A stretch of 64,000 bases of DNA from the NCBI RefSeq assembly GCF_014207435.1, contig NZ_JACHGH010000012.1, positions 1 through 64,000 on the forward strand. Reading direction: 5' to 3'. The translations under genes and the position numbers were made by a program. Of the stretch, positions 16,167-25,277 are shown piece after piece (positions within the stretch are counted from its first letter, which is position 1; every line of letters starts with the position of its first letter). The notes below the pieces were generated by a model that saw only the letters and a list, made by a program, of their open reading frames with translations, was not told where the DNA came from and did no database searches. The stretch comes from Salirhabdus euzebyi. Lineage in GTDB: Bacteria > Bacillota > Bacilli > Bacillales > Alkalibacillaceae.

Positions 16167-16694
16167 TTATTTCCAGTTTTCACTAATAAATTCATCGCGT
16201 CCAGATTTCTTTCGGTCTTCTTTATATGCTTCTGGTTCTTTTTTATAAAAATCTTGGTGATAATCTTCTGCCGGATAAAATGGAGCAGCGGGTAAGATTT
16301 CTGTTACGATTGGTTTCGAAAATTTACCGCTATTAGCTAGTTCTTGTTTCGATTTTTCTGCAAGTTGCTTTTGTTCCTCCGAGTGATAAAAAATAGCTGT
16401 GCGGTATTGATCGCCTCTATCTTGGAATTGTCCACCTGCGTCAGTAGGATCTATTTGTTGCCAAAAAATGGGTAAAATATTTTCGTAAGGGAAAACTTCT
16501 GGGTCAAACGTTATTTGCACAACTTCATAGTGTCCAGACTTACCTGTTTTTACATCTTCATAGGTTGGGTTTTCTACATGACCACCTGAATATCCAGAAA
16601 TAACTTCATGAATACCATCCCATTGATCGAATGGTTTAACCATGCACCAAAAACAACCACCACCAAAAGTTGCTTTTTCTAATTGTTTACTCAT
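16167..16694 (-). CDS. msrA: Peptide-methionine (S)-S-oxide reductase MsrA
   Basis: Repairs the S-form of methionine sulfoxide in proteins, using thioredoxin. The protein has 175 residues. The catalytic motif GGGCFWC holds Cys14 and Cys17, and the conserved GYSGG, NPTYEDV, GHYEVVQITFDP and DPTDAGGQFQDRGDQYRTAIFY blocks all follow. No msrB gene or fused MsrB domain is present in the window; in Bacillus the two are often adjacent. The minus-strand ATG at 16694 follows AAGGAAG. Stands alone next to repeat tract 2. Confidence 0.95.
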   Translation of the reverse strand: MSKQLEKATFGGGCFWCMVKPFDQWDGIHEVISGYSGGHVENPTYEDVKTGKSGHYEVVQITFDPEVFPYENILPIFWQQIDPTDAGGQFQDRGDQYRTAIFYHSEEQKQLAEKSKQELANSGKFSKPIVTEILPAAPFYPAEDYHQDFYKKEPEAYKEDRKKSGRDEFISENWK

Positions 16695-16843
16695 GCTTGA
16701 ACACTTCCTTTATTTCATTACTAAAGTGAAGAAATTATAACACTAGAACACTACCACTACAACAGAATTGTTTGTTGACAGGTTTTATTACGATACGGAA
16801 TGGAAAACCTATTAGTAACTATATAGATAAAGGGGAAATCACC

Positions 16844-17566
16844 ATGCTTGAAGCACTTATGTGGGGTGGGGTAGCAGGTTCTGCTTTATTAATAGGAGCT
16901 CTCATCGGACTATACTTTAAGATCAAGAAAAAAGTATTAGCATTTATAATGGCGTTTGGAACGGGTGTCTTATTCGGTGCAGCAACATTCGAAATACTTC
17001 CTGAATCCGTAGAAAAAGGTGGTTTTTTAGCTACCTTGATTGGTTTTCTAATAGGTGCATTAACGTATACAGCTTTTGATTTGTTTTTAGCAAAAAAAGG
17101 AGCACATCAACGAAAACGTTCAAACCAAAACCCACAAGGTCATTCAGGGCTGGCAATTTTTATTGGTACGATAATAGATTCTATTCCAGAAGCAGTAGTT
17201 ATTGGAATAAGTCTAATTGATGCAAACGTAAGTATGGTATTGGTGATTGCGATTTTCATTAGTAATTTTCCTGAAGGCTTATCAAGTACTATTGGACTGA
17301 AAAAGGATAATTATCCGAGAAAAAGAATTCTGATTCTTTGGGCAGTAGTATTTACGTTAACTTCATTAGGTTCCCTTGGAGGATATACTTTACTAGATCA
17401 TGCGTCTGATCAATTTGTTGCAGGGATTAATGCATTTGCTGCAGGCGGGGTTGTTGCTATGGTCAGTTCTACCATGATGCCAGAAGCTTATGAGGATGGA
17501 GGACCGGTTGTAGGTTTGTTGGCAGCAATAGGTCTCATTAGTTCTCTCATGTTGACAACCCTATAA
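16844..17566 (+). CDS. ZIP-family metal transporter
   Basis: An integral membrane transporter of 240 residues and about eight helices, related to ZupT/ZIP proteins that import or move zinc and other divalent cations. The helix 4 metal site is visible as IDSIPEAVVIG, and helix 5 as SNFPEGLSST. A histidine-containing loop (AHQRKRSNQNPQGHSG) precedes helix 4. ATG 16844 follows AAAGGGGAAATC; an upstream in-frame TTG at 16772 lacks a site. It is a single gene ending in a shared terminator. Confidence 0.88.
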   Translation: MLEALMWGGVAGSALLIGALIGLYFKIKKKVLAFIMAFGTGVLFGAATFEILPESVEKGGFLATLIGFLIGALTYTAFDLFLAKKGAHQRKRSNQNPQGHSGLAIFIGTIIDSIPEAVVIGISLIDANVSMVLVIAIFISNFPEGLSSTIGLKKDNYPRKRILILWAVVFTLTSLGSLGGYTLLDHASDQFVAGINAFAAGGVVAMVSSTMMPEAYEDGGPVVGLLAAIGLISSLMLTTL

Positions 17567-17572
17567 TAATGA

Positions 17573-17595
17573 AAAAAGCGCCAATAGGCGCTTTT
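17573..17595. terminator. Bidirectional terminator
   Basis: AAAAGCGCC and GGCGCTTTT flank a 4-base loop, with A and T runs on the two sides, between convergent genes. Confidence 0.9.
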
Positions 17596-17597
17596 AA

Positions 17598-18710
17598 TCA
17601 TTGCATCGGAATCCAATTAACTTTCCAAACATTTGTATTCGTATCTTTGGTTAAGGAAAAATGTCTTCCATATTCATGTGAAGGTAATGTAAAGTTTACA
17701 GCAGACTCTGTTTCAGATACATAAACTTCGTTAAATGCTCTCACTTGTTTTAGCTCTTCATAAAATGCTTGATCATTTTCGGCGTATGTTGCACCCCAAA
17801 ATTTTGGATCCCCGAGAAACTCTTCCAATGAAGGGGTTCCGTATTTATCTCCTTTAATATAAAGGGAGTGGACAGTTTCAAAATCTTCTATACTTCTAGC
17901 ATGATAGTATAACTTGAAGATATCAAAAGGCTTTAAGCCTCTTAAAACCATGTCATTTTTATCACTAGCATATTCCTTATAAATGGAAAGTAACTCACCA
18001 GTTACTTCTACCGACACTTCATCATAGCTATACGTAATACTTTCTCCTAAATTAGTTCCACTTACTCCGCTTATCTCAACCGTAACAAAACTTTCGGTAT
18101 CATTTATATGATATTGGATTTGATTTACTTCCATTAGTTGATCTTCAGCAATTGCCCCATCCTGATTAGAAAAACTAAACATTGATCTTGTTTTTTCATT
18201 TTCACTTATGGCAAAGGAAATATTTGATAAAGAGTCCTGATTTGATATTGGTAGTAAATCCAGAGAATAGTCCTTTGGTGTAAAGAGCAATTTCGCATCG
18301 TTTGCCACATCTGCTGTAATAAAGTCCGTTCCTTCAAAAGAAATAATGGTATGGTCTTTTTTTAGCTCAATTTTACTAACGGTGAAAGCCCCAAACTGTT
18401 CTCCTACTTTAATTGTTTCTGGGTCAAAGCTTAACGAATGAACTGATTCGTCAATTACTGATCCGTTATTGGCATTAGTTCCTGATAAATTCACTATATT
18501 CCATTGTTGATTAGCAACCATCAATCCGAAAAATAGGACAGCTGCACCTAACACTGCGGTAATAGGTTTTGGTAAAAATGGAGTAGCTCTCTGTTTTCGA
18601 TTGCTTTCCTTGGATATTTTCTTTAATACGAGTTGACGGTCCTTATTCGTAAAGGAAGTTGGAATATCATGTTCAAATTGTGTTTTAAGATTTTTTAATT
18701 TTTTATCCAT
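17598..18710 (-). CDS. Membrane-anchored anti-sigma-type protein (DUF4179-like) partnered with ECF sigma
   Basis: A 370-residue protein with a cytoplasmic N-terminal segment (about residues 1-45), one membrane helix (about 46-64) and a large outer domain. This layout matches anti-sigma factors that hold an ECF sigma at the membrane. The outer part resembles DUF4179-type regions and ends in a beta-rich segment. The ATG at 18710 has AGAGGTGT upstream; the GTG at 18719 is inside that site. The start overlaps the sigma gene by 8 bp, so the two are translationally coupled. The signal it senses is unknown. Confidence 0.75.
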   Translation of the reverse strand: MDKKLKNLKTQFEHDIPTSFTNKDRQLVLKKISKESNRKQRATPFLPKPITAVLGAAVLFFGLMVANQQWNIVNLSGTNANNGSVIDESVHSLSFDPETIKVGEQFGAFTVSKIELKKDHTIISFEGTDFITADVANDAKLLFTPKDYSLDLLPISNQDSLSNISFAISENEKTRSMFSFSNQDGAIAEDQLMEVNQIQYHINDTESFVTVEISGVSGTNLGESITYSYDEVSVEVTGELLSIYKEYASDKNDMVLRGLKPFDIFKLYYHARSIEDFETVHSLYIKGDKYGTPSLEEFLGDPKFWGATYAENDQAFYEELKQVRAFNEVYVSETESAVNFTLPSHEYGRHFSLTKDTNTNVWKVNWIPMQ

Positions 18711-19296
18711 TATTGACACCTCTTTCTTCTAAAATCGTCTTTAGCAATTCTCTACCTCGGGTTAGTCTAGTTCGGACTGTAGCTTCCTTTATATGTAAAG
18801 CATCCCCAACTTCTTTTGTGGAAAGTTCCTTGAAGTAGTGTAAGACTAATACTTCTCGGTATTTAATTGGTAAAGATAATACTTGCTTTAATAGTTGGTT
18901 AGATTCATTTTGTTTGACGGCAACGTCTTCAGGGGTATCACTGTCGGTGTTGACTGTCTTAGAGAATAGCGATAGTTTTTCTTTTAACCTACTGTTTCGA
19001 TTCTGCCAACTTCTTAAATAGTCCTTACTTTTATTAATAGCGATAGAATACAGCCAGCTTTTTAATGATGACCTACCTTGAAACGTTCCGAGTTTTCGAT
19101 ATATGGTTACAAATACTTCCTGAGTGACGTCATCTGTATCTGAGGTGTTTTTTACATACGTAAAAATTAATCGTTTTATTTCATCTCCATAGGTGTCCAT
19201 AATTACTTCAATAGCTTGGTTAGGATTTAATTGTAAAATTTTCAAATCCTGTTCTTGATAGGGTGATTGAACCACTTGCAAATGCCCCACTTTCAT
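18703..19296 (-). CDS. ECF-type RNA polymerase sigma factor
   Basis: A 197-residue sigma-70 family factor of the extracytoplasmic function class. Region 2 (about residues 26-95) contains DTDDVTQEVFVTIYRKLGTF and the DNA-contacting SLKSWLYSIAINKSKDYLR; region 4 (about 130-185) contains LPIKYREVLVLHYFKELSTKEVGDAL. ATG 19296 follows AGGAGGG, and the TTG at 19308 lies before that site. A matching ECF-style promoter 30-60 bases upstream suggests it transcribes its own operon. The adjacent membrane protein is the likely anti-sigma. Confidence 0.9.
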   Translation of the reverse strand: MKVGHLQVVQSPYQEQDLKILQLNPNQAIEVIMDTYGDEIKRLIFTYVKNTSDTDDVTQEVFVTIYRKLGTFQGRSSLKSWLYSIAINKSKDYLRSWQNRNSRLKEKLSLFSKTVNTDSDTPEDVAVKQNESNQLLKQVLSLPIKYREVLVLHYFKELSTKEVGDALHIKEATVRTRLTRGRELLKTILEERGVNNG

Positions 19297-19327
19297 TTCC
19301 CTCCTCAATCTTGAGTTTCATAAGTAA

Positions 19328-19354
19328 GACGCAACAATTATAAAATCTCGTTCA
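19328..19354 (-). promoter_or_regulatory. ECF sigma-type autoregulatory promoter
   Basis: On the minus strand, TGAACG (19354-19349) and CGTC (19331-19328) are 17 bp apart, close to the TGAAAC / CGTC pattern of Bacillus ECF sigma factors, and lie about 30 bp upstream of the sigma gene. Confidence 0.6.
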
Positions 19355-19413
19355 TTTTTTGGGAAAAAAGTTTTTTTATTTAAATATAACGGACTATTAT
19401 CTTTTGTAAATAA

Positions 19414-19448
19414 CAAAAAAAGACAATTCATCAAGTGATGAATTGTCA
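19414..19448 (-). terminator. Terminator after the SIMPL gene
   Basis: On the minus strand GACAATTCATCA pairs with TGATGAATTGTC and is followed by a long T run. Confidence 0.92.
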
Positions 19449-19454
19449 ACGGAG

Positions 19455-20129
19455 TTAATAGTTAAACTCTGCTTCTACTATAGCTTTTACGGAAAGAAGG
19501 CCAGGTTCAATTGGGGTAGGTATGCTATCCTCTGTTGATATTCCTAAAACTACTTCTCGTGGTTGTCGTTCGTCATTAATAGAAAGTTCTTCTACACGTT
19601 CTGGGATTTGATTAAATGGGACACCAATCGTTTTTGCAATTGCAGTAGCTTTCTTTTGTGCATTTTGAATAGCTTTCGTTAATGCTTGCTGATAGTAGAG
19701 TTGTTTATTGGCAACAGTAAAGTTAATATTCGTGACTGTATTAACACCAGCCTTAACTGCTGCGTCAATTATAACACCAGCCTGCTCTACTTCTTTTACC
19801 GTTAACTCCAACATGTTGACAACCCTATAACCTCTAAAAATTTCTTCTCCATCTTTGTAATCATAGTTAAGGTTTATTCTATAATCCTGTGTTTGGATAT
19901 CTTCTTCCTTAATTCCTTTTTGCAATAAAGCTTTTCGTACTCTTGATGCTTTTTCAGCATTTAATTGTTGCGTTTTCTGAAGGTTTTCTCCTTCTGTTGT
20001 CACACCTAGTATTATTTCTAGTTGATCGGGTGTAACAGGAAGTACCCCTTCTCCAATTACTTTCATTATATTGTTCATTTGTGCTTGTTGTCGGGTGCCA
20101 TAGTTTAACGGTGGATAGTGATAATTCAT
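19455..20129 (-). CDS. SIMPL domain-containing protein (DUF541)
   Basis: A 224-residue protein of the SIMPL/DUF541 family, which includes periplasmic and surface proteins linked to oxidative stress tolerance; the biochemical role is unsettled. The domain fills about residues 22-224: IMKVIGEGVLPVTPDQLEIILGVTTEG, the KALLQKGIKEEDIQTQDY block and the C-terminal VKAIVEAEF strand. The N-terminus (YHYPPLNYGTRQQ) is not a signal peptide, so this version appears cytoplasmic. ATG 20129 is chosen because GTG 20138 is inside the ribosome site GTGAGGAAC. Single gene with its own terminator. Confidence 0.85.
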   Translation of the reverse strand: MNYHYPPLNYGTRQQAQMNNIMKVIGEGVLPVTPDQLEIILGVTTEGENLQKTQQLNAEKASRVRKALLQKGIKEEDIQTQDYRINLNYDYKDGEEIFRGYRVVNMLELTVKEVEQAGVIIDAAVKAGVNTVTNINFTVANKQLYYQQALTKAIQNAQKKATAIAKTIGVPFNQIPERVEELSINDERQPREVVLGISTEDSIPTPIEPGLLSVKAIVEAEFNY

Positions 20130-20288
20130 GTTCCTCACTTCCTTTAGTCAAATGTCCTTATCTATACATATGCGGGAAAGGAAGACAGTGTACAGTTAAA
20201 ATTAATTCGTAACTATCACTTGTGAATAAAATTAATTGATATTCGAAAGATAAGAAATAGCCTTAATTGCTACGAGGAGGACATAAAA

Positions 20289-21815
20289 GTGATAGATAAC
20301 TCTAAATTAAATATTGTTTTTTGGGTTTCAGCTATCTTTATTGGGATTTTAGTTTTATGGGGTGCCCTTTCTCCTGGAACCTTTGAATCAATTGCTACAG
20401 CAATTTATAGTTTTACAACTAATGCATTTGGTTGGTTTTACTTAATAGCTGTCTTTTTAATTGTTATATTTTGTGTTTTCCTTGCTCTGAGTCGTTTTGG
20501 GAAAATAAGACTTGGAAAGGACGATGACAAGCCGGCATACTCTTTTTTTACATGGATAGGAATGCTATTTAGTGCTGGATTTGGGGTGGGCCTTGTATTC
20601 TGGGGGGTTGCTGAACCGATGCAACATTTCTTATATCCTCCAACTGATGCAGAACCATTAACGGCTGGGGCTGCTAGGGACTCTATGCGTTATGCATTTT
20701 TTCACTGGGGCGTTCATCAGTGGTCCGTGTTTACTATTGTTGGACTAGCTGTTGCTTATTTTCAATATAGAAAAAATTATAATGGTTTAATTAGCTCAAC
20801 TTTTAATCCATTAATTGGGGAAGGCAATAAACGTTTGTTGCGAATACCGATTGACATATTAGCAGTAATTGCAACTGTTATGGGAGTTGCAACTTCATTG
20901 GGAATGGGAATTTTACAAATTAATGGGGGTTTAAAGCATGTGTTCGCTTTCCCTAATAATATTGCAACACAACTTACCATTACAGGCATTCTGTTGGTTT
21001 TATACTTAATATCTTCTACAACAGGGTTGGATAGAGGAATTAAAATTTTAAGTAATGTCAATTTAACGTTAGCATTAGGATTAATGCTTTTTTTCCTTAT
21101 ACTAGGTCCTACTGTATTTATTTTAAATTCCTTAACGTTGGGTATTGGCGACTATTTGCAGCAATTTGTAGGAATGAGTCTCCGATTGTCACCATATAGA
21201 GGTGGAACATGGGTGCAGGATTGGACTATATTTTATTGGGCATGGGTGATTGCTTGGTCTCCTTTTGTAGGGTCCTTTATAGCAAGGGTTTCACGAGGAA
21301 GGACTATACGGGAATTTGTAGTAGGTGTTTTAATTGTGCCACCTGTTATTGCAATGATTTGGATGGCTGTATTTGGTGGAGCTGCTTTAAATCTCGATTT
21401 GTTTCAGGGAACAATGATTGCACAAGCTGTAGATGTGGACGTAACAAGTGCTCTGTTTGCCACCTTTGAACATTTTCCATTTACGCAATTACTCTCGATT
21501 TTGGCGATATTATTAATCTTTACCTTCTTAATTACATCAGCAGATTCAGCCACGTTTGTCTTAGGGATGTTGACGACAAATGGAAGCTTGCACCCGCCGA
21601 TGTTGGTCAAAATTATTTGGGGAGTTTTACAAGCAGCAATTGCAGCTGTATTAATTATTAGCAGTGGTCTGCAAGGTTTACAAACAGCCTCACTCATATC
21701 CGCTCTACCGTTTACTATTATTATGTTAATTATGTGTGTCTCTTTATATAAGGCTCTAAAGAAAGAGCCTAGATATGATTTACCGAGGAGAAAGGACGTG
21801 CAACAAAAAAAGTAG
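20289..21815 (+). CDS. BCCT-family osmolyte transporter (OpuD-like)
   Basis: A sodium- or proton-coupled transporter for betaine, choline or carnitine, 508 residues and twelve predicted helices. Hallmarks are GFGVGLVFWGVAEP (about residues 97-110) and the WTIFYWAWVIAWSPFVGSF substrate region (about 315-333) followed by RVSRGRTIREF. The GTG start at 20289 follows GAGGAGG. The C-terminal tail is short, so osmotic gating may be less elaborate than in BetP. It probably supports growth at high salt, in line with a halotolerant host. A single-gene unit. Confidence 0.92.
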   Translation: MIDNSKLNIVFWVSAIFIGILVLWGALSPGTFESIATAIYSFTTNAFGWFYLIAVFLIVIFCVFLALSRFGKIRLGKDDDKPAYSFFTWIGMLFSAGFGVGLVFWGVAEPMQHFLYPPTDAEPLTAGAARDSMRYAFFHWGVHQWSVFTIVGLAVAYFQYRKNYNGLISSTFNPLIGEGNKRLLRIPIDILAVIATVMGVATSLGMGILQINGGLKHVFAFPNNIATQLTITGILLVLYLISSTTGLDRGIKILSNVNLTLALGLMLFFLILGPTVFILNSLTLGIGDYLQQFVGMSLRLSPYRGGTWVQDWTIFYWAWVIAWSPFVGSFIARVSRGRTIREFVVGVLIVPPVIAMIWMAVFGGAALNLDLFQGTMIAQAVDVDVTSALFATFEHFPFTQLLSILAILLIFTFLITSADSATFVLGMLTTNGSLHPPMLVKIIWGVLQAAIAAVLIISSGLQGLQTASLISALPFTIIMLIMCVSLYKALKKEPRYDLPRRKDVQQKK

Positions 21816-21821
21816 TTTGAT

Positions 21822-21858
21822 AAGTGTAACTGTCTTTATTGGCAGTTATACTTTTACC
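21822..21858 (+). terminator. Probable terminator after the BCCT gene
   Basis: AAGTGTAACTG pairs with CAGTTATACTT (one G-U pair), followed by a short T stretch. Confidence 0.6.
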
Positions 21859-21876
21859 TAAAAGGGAGCTGATTAA

Positions 21877-22410
21877 ATGAACATAGCTATGTTTTTAGAT
21901 CGTGATGGGGTTGTGAATGAAGTTTTAAGTGAACGAGTAAAATTCGTTAATAAACCAACAGATTTTTATTTATTGGACGGAGTAGCTGAAGCGATAAAGT
22001 TGTTTAATGAAGAAGGTTTTAAAGTTTTTATTGTTACAAACCAAGGTGGAATTGGCTTAGGCTACATGAAAGAATCAGCCTTACAAGATGTACACAAAAA
22101 AATGGAAGAAGACCTTGCAAAAATTGGAGCGTATGTTGATGAAGTTGTTTATTGCCCCCACAAGCCTCATGCCAATTGCGCTTGTCGTAAACCGAAGCCA
22201 AAAATGCTTTTCGATCTAGCTGCCAAATACGATATAGATTTAGCACAAAGTTACATGGTAGGGGATAGGGAACCAGATATTATTGCGGGAAGGGAAGCAG
22301 GTACAAGGACGATATTGATTGGGGAAAGAGAAAAAGATGAAGTAGAGGCCGATATGTATTTTCCAGATTTATTGTCTGTAGCAAATTGGTTAGCAGAATA
22401 TCATGCCTAA
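21877..22410 (+). CDS. HAD-family D-glycero-D-manno-heptose 1,7-bisphosphate phosphatase-like (GmhB type)
   Basis: A 177-residue HAD phosphatase of the histidinol/heptose bisphosphate group. Motif I is FLDRDGVVNE (nucleophile Asp8, acid/base Asp10), motif II TNQGGIG, and motif III/IV K-P-K-P followed by MVGDREPDI. A zinc-binding loop C-x-H-x-C-x-C (YCPHKPHANCACRKP) is diagnostic for GmhB-like proteins. Gram-positive members may dephosphorylate heptose or other sugar bisphosphates. No other heptose gene is close, so the pathway is uncertain. The ATG at 21877 follows AAAGGGAGC. Confidence 0.85.
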   Translation: MNIAMFLDRDGVVNEVLSERVKFVNKPTDFYLLDGVAEAIKLFNEEGFKVFIVTNQGGIGLGYMKESALQDVHKKMEEDLAKIGAYVDEVVYCPHKPHANCACRKPKPKMLFDLAAKYDIDLAQSYMVGDREPDIIAGREAGTRTILIGEREKDEVEADMYFPDLLSVANWLAEYHA

Positions 22411-22449
22411 AGTGTTTCAAAAAAGTCATAAATTTTTAATTGTCAGATA

Positions 22450-22477
22450 TTTTCATATTTTTAAATTATGATATAAT
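22450..22477 (+). promoter_or_regulatory. Extended -10 promoter of a small gene
   Basis: TGATATAAT (TG at 22469, TATAAT at 22472-22477) is a full extended -10, with a weak TTTTCA -35 at 16 bp spacing. Confidence 0.55.
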
Positions 22478-22531
22478 CAGACTTATATAGTAAGCGTTTA
22501 TATTCTATCTGAGCTGATTGGAGAGATCAAC

Positions 22532-22705
22532 ATGATGTTTGAATCTACTTACAGAAGACAGGCTATGAATCGTTTACAGCAAGAAAAACCTGCATTAAAA
22601 AATAAACTTTGTGAAAAAGCTACAATGGAAAAGGGAAAAACAAAGGACCCATTTATGTACATAATCACCACTGTTATTGCATGGTTTACCCATGAATCTT
22701 CCTAA
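22532..22705 (+). CDS. Small protein of 57 residues, unknown function
   Basis: A short basic protein: the N-terminal 40 residues are hydrophilic and positively charged (STYRRQAMNRLQ...), and the last 17 form a hydrophobic stretch (MYIITTVIAWFTH). This suggests a peripheral or tail-anchored membrane peptide. ATG 22532 (or 22535) follows GGAGAGATC, an extended -10 promoter lies upstream and a strong terminator follows, so the transcription unit is well defined. I do not recognise it. Confidence 0.65.
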   Translation: MMFESTYRRQAMNRLQQEKPALKNKLCEKATMEKGKTKDPFMYIITTVIAWFTHESS

Positions 22706-22708
22706 ATA

Positions 22709-22751
22709 AAAAAGCCATTTTACTATCCAAAGGGATAATAAAATGGCTTTC
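22709..22751. terminator. Bidirectional terminator
   Basis: AAAGCCATTTTA-C-TATCC pairs with GGATA-A-TAAAATGGCTTT between convergent genes. Confidence 0.9.
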
Positions 22752-22756
22752 CTGTT

Positions 22757-24199
22757 TTAGTGACCGGATGGAGCAGTTAATCCTACTTTTTCTACAAGTT
22801 GATTACTCTCTTCGTTCAATCCGACAATTGAAACCGTTTTGTTTAGCTTATTATATTTTTCTTTTACTTTAGCTATTGCCGTTACGGCAGATTGATCCCA
22901 AACGTGTGCGTGTTTGAAATCAAAAACAATTTGTTCTGGGTCATTAACATAATCAAAACTATCGATAAAATGTGTAGTGGAGGCAAAGAATAATTGTCCG
23001 GAAACAGTATATACTTTTGTTCCATTCTCTTTAATCGATGAAGAAATTTTAATACGAGCCATTTTCCAACCAAAAACAAGAGCACTAATTACAACCCCTG
23101 CAATTACTCCCTTTGCTAAGTCATGTGTATAGACTACGATACCCACTGTTGTTAACATGACAAACGCATCACTTCTAGGGATTTTCGTTAACTCTCCAAT
23201 AGATTGCCAATCAAAAGTACCAATTGCAACCATAATCATAACCCCAACTAATGCAGCCATTGGAATCATTGCTACGATATCCCCCATAACAATGATTAAA
23301 AATAGTAAAAACGCTCCTGCTGTTAGAGAAGACAGTCGGCCTGTCCCACCAGATTTCACGTTTATAACAGATTGGCCAATCATTGCACAACCAGCCATTC
23401 CGCCAAAAAATCCAGTTATGACGTTCGCAATTCCTTGTCCTCTTACTTCTTTGTTCTTATCACTCTTTGTTTCTGTCATTTCATCAACAATTGTTGCTGT
23501 AAGAAGGGATTCAAGCAACCCAACGATTGATAATGTAACAGCATAAGGTAGGATAATCATAAATGTTTCAAAAGTAAACAAAATATCTGGAACGGAGAAG
23601 AGTGGAAATGTACTCGTGATAGTTCCCATATCCCCCACAGTTGATAGACTGTTAAAACCTCCAAAAACCGCTACTGCAGTCATAACAATGATTGCTACTA
23701 AGGCAGAAGGTACAGCTTTGGTCAAACGAGGTAATAAATAAATGATTGCTAATGTAGCACCGACAAAAGCATACATAACCCATGTAGCCCCTATGAAGTG
23801 CTCTAGCTGTGCGACAAATATTAAAATAGCCAATGCATTAACGAACCCAATCATAACGGAATGTGGAATGAATGTGATAAAACGCCCAAATTTTAATACA
23901 CCTAGTAAAAATTGAATAACACCAGTTAAAATGGTTGCCGCAAACAAATATTCTACGCCGTAGTCTGCTACTAATGTGACCATTAATAAAGCCATTGCTC
24001 CTGTTGCAGCAGAAATCATACCGGGTCGTCCACCGACAAAAGCTATTATAACCGCAATACAAAATGATGCATATAAACCTACCATAGGATTTACGCCAGC
24101 AATAATGGAAAAGGCAATTGCTTCTGGTATTAAAGCAAAAGCAACTGTTATCCCCGCTAAAACGTCTCCTCTAATATTTCCAAACCAAGTACTCGACAA
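22757..24199 (-). CDS. SulP-family anion transporter with STAS domain
   Basis: A membrane transporter of 480 residues for sulfate, bicarbonate or a related anion. About eleven to twelve helices cover residues 1-375; the SulP signature region is [22 protein letters not shown] (about 15-36). The C-terminal STAS domain (about 390-475) includes the [15 protein letters not shown] stretch of regulatory STAS modules. TTG 24199 follows AGAGGTGGGAACAG, which decides the start; the open frame to 24268 has no site. An inverted repeat, TGATTTTCG/CGAAAATCA at 24231-24255, lies just upstream and could be regulatory. Confidence 0.88.
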   Translation of the reverse strand: MSSTWFGNIRGDVLAGITVAFALIPEAIAFSIIAGVNPMVGLYASFCIAVIIAFVGGRPGMISAATGAMALLMVTLVADYGVEYLFAATILTGVIQFLLGVLKFGRFITFIPHSVMIGFVNALAILIFVAQLEHFIGATWVMYAFVGATLAIIYLLPRLTKAVPSALVAIIVMTAVAVFGGFNSLSTVGDMGTITSTFPLFSVPDILFTFETFMIILPYAVTLSIVGLLESLLTATIVDEMTETKSDKNKEVRGQGIANVITGFFGGMAGCAMIGQSVINVKSGGTGRLSSLTAGAFLLFLIIVMGDIVAMIPMAALVGVMIMVAIGTFDWQSIGELTKIPRSDAFVMLTTVGIVVYTHDLAKGVIAGVVISALVFGWKMARIKISSSIKENGTKVYTVSGQLFFASTTHFIDSFDYVNDPEQIVFDFKHAHVWDQSAVTAIAKVKEKYNKLNKTVSIVGLNEESNQLVEKVGLTAPSGH

Positions 24200-24477
24200 C
24201 TGTTCCCACCTCTTTGATGTTATATTTTTTTGATTTTCGACTCTCACGAAAATCAGACCGTTGCACACAAGAGAGAATTATACACATAATTGACACATTT
24301 TCATAGTGTGAAAAAGTACAATGAAAGCGTTTGTTCCTGTAATTAGATGCTATATCCTTTGTTATCCTGTATTTTTTGTTCATGAATAGATTTTGTTTCA
24401 CAAGTGTTCTAATCGTTCTTATCGATGATTGAAAACTTATGCTACTATATAAACAACTTTGTTTTGGGAGTGAAGTC

Positions 24478-24945
24478 ATGAAGGATTATATAGGCTATTT
24501 ACGTAACATGGTCGGAAATAATAAAGTAATTATGGTTGCAGCTGGAGTGTTTGTTTTTGACGAGGGGGAAAGGCTTCTTCTTCAATTGCGTTCTGACTAT
24601 CATGTGTGGGGCCATCCTGGTGGTTATATGGAGATAGGAGAAACAATTGAAGAAACAGCCAGGAGAGAAACATTTGAAGAAACGGGCTTAAAACTTGGAA
24701 AGTTAGAATTGTTTGGTATATACACAGGCCCCCTTCAGGAAAGAGTGCTTCAAAATGGGGATCAAATTGCACACGTGAAGGTAATTTTTACGTGCCGTGA
24801 ATTTGTAGGGACTTTACATAAAGATAACGATGAATCATTAGACCTTCAATTTTTTCCATTAAATCAATTGCCAGACATATGGAAAGATCAAATAATGGAA
24901 TTTGACGATTTGCTATCTGGACAACAAGGGCCTTTTATAAAGTAA
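24478..24945 (+). CDS. Nudix hydrolase
   Basis: A 155-residue Nudix protein with a perfect box, GGYMEIGETIEETARRETFEETGL split over about residues 43-66. The HPGGYMEIGE lead and the C-terminal LDLQFFPLNQLP pattern resemble ADP-ribose or nucleoside-diphosphate-type hydrolases in Bacillus, but the substrate is unassigned. The ATG at 24478 follows GGGAGTGAAG. It is divergent from the SulP gene and followed by the CDGSH gene after about 75 bp. Confidence 0.85.
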   Translation: MKDYIGYLRNMVGNNKVIMVAAGVFVFDEGERLLLQLRSDYHVWGHPGGYMEIGETIEETARRETFEETGLKLGKLELFGIYTGPLQERVLQNGDQIAHVKVIFTCREFVGTLHKDNDESLDLQFFPLNQLPDIWKDQIMEFDDLLSGQQGPFIK

Positions 24946-25021
24946 GCATAGGTTTTTCAATTTTCCTTTTTTTGTTTTATCCTAGATAAAGAGCAATATA
25001 TATAAATGGAGGAGGGGTCTA

Positions 25022-25222
25022 ATGAGTGAAAAGGTTCAAATTAAAGTAAATGACAATGGTTCGATTCGGGTTACTGGGGATGTTGAGATGATTGACAGTG
25101 AGGGAAACGTGTTTGAAACGAAAAAAAGCTTTTCTTTATGTCGATGTGGTCATTCATCTAAAAAGCCATTTTGTGATGGAACTCATAAACAAATCGGCTT
25201 TGATAGTAAACCGAGAGCTTAA
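25022..25222 (+). CDS. CDGSH-type iron-sulfur protein
   Basis: A 66-residue protein with one CDGSH domain. The cluster ligands are in CRCGHSSKKPFCDGTH (C-x-C-x2-S-x3-P-x-C-D-G-x-H, about residues 40-55): three cysteines and one histidine bind a 2Fe-2S cluster. Related proteins (mitoNEET family) are redox-active or transfer clusters; bacterial roles are mostly unknown. No membrane anchor, so cytoplasmic. Excellent ribosome site GGAGGAGGGG. Confidence 0.9.
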   Translation: MSEKVQIKVNDNGSIRVTGDVEMIDSEGNVFETKKSFSLCRCGHSSKKPFCDGTHKQIGFDSKPRA

Positions 25223-25228
25223 TAAAAG

Positions 25229-25277
25229 GAAAAAACAACTCCGTAACTCTATAGTAGAGGACGGAGTTGTTTTTTAA
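25229..25277. terminator. Bidirectional terminator
   Basis: AAAAAACAACTCCGT pairs with ACGGAGTTGTTTTTT between convergent genes, with a further small internal stem. Confidence 0.92.

Noticed and set aside
21877-22410. HisB histidinol phosphatase
   Set aside because: No histidine genes nearby and the sequence, with its C-x-H-x-C-x-C loop, fits GmhB-like phosphatases equally or better.
24171-24479. Open frame on the minus strand upstream of the SulP gene
   Set aside because: No similarity to known proteins; it overlaps the SulP ribosome site and start region.
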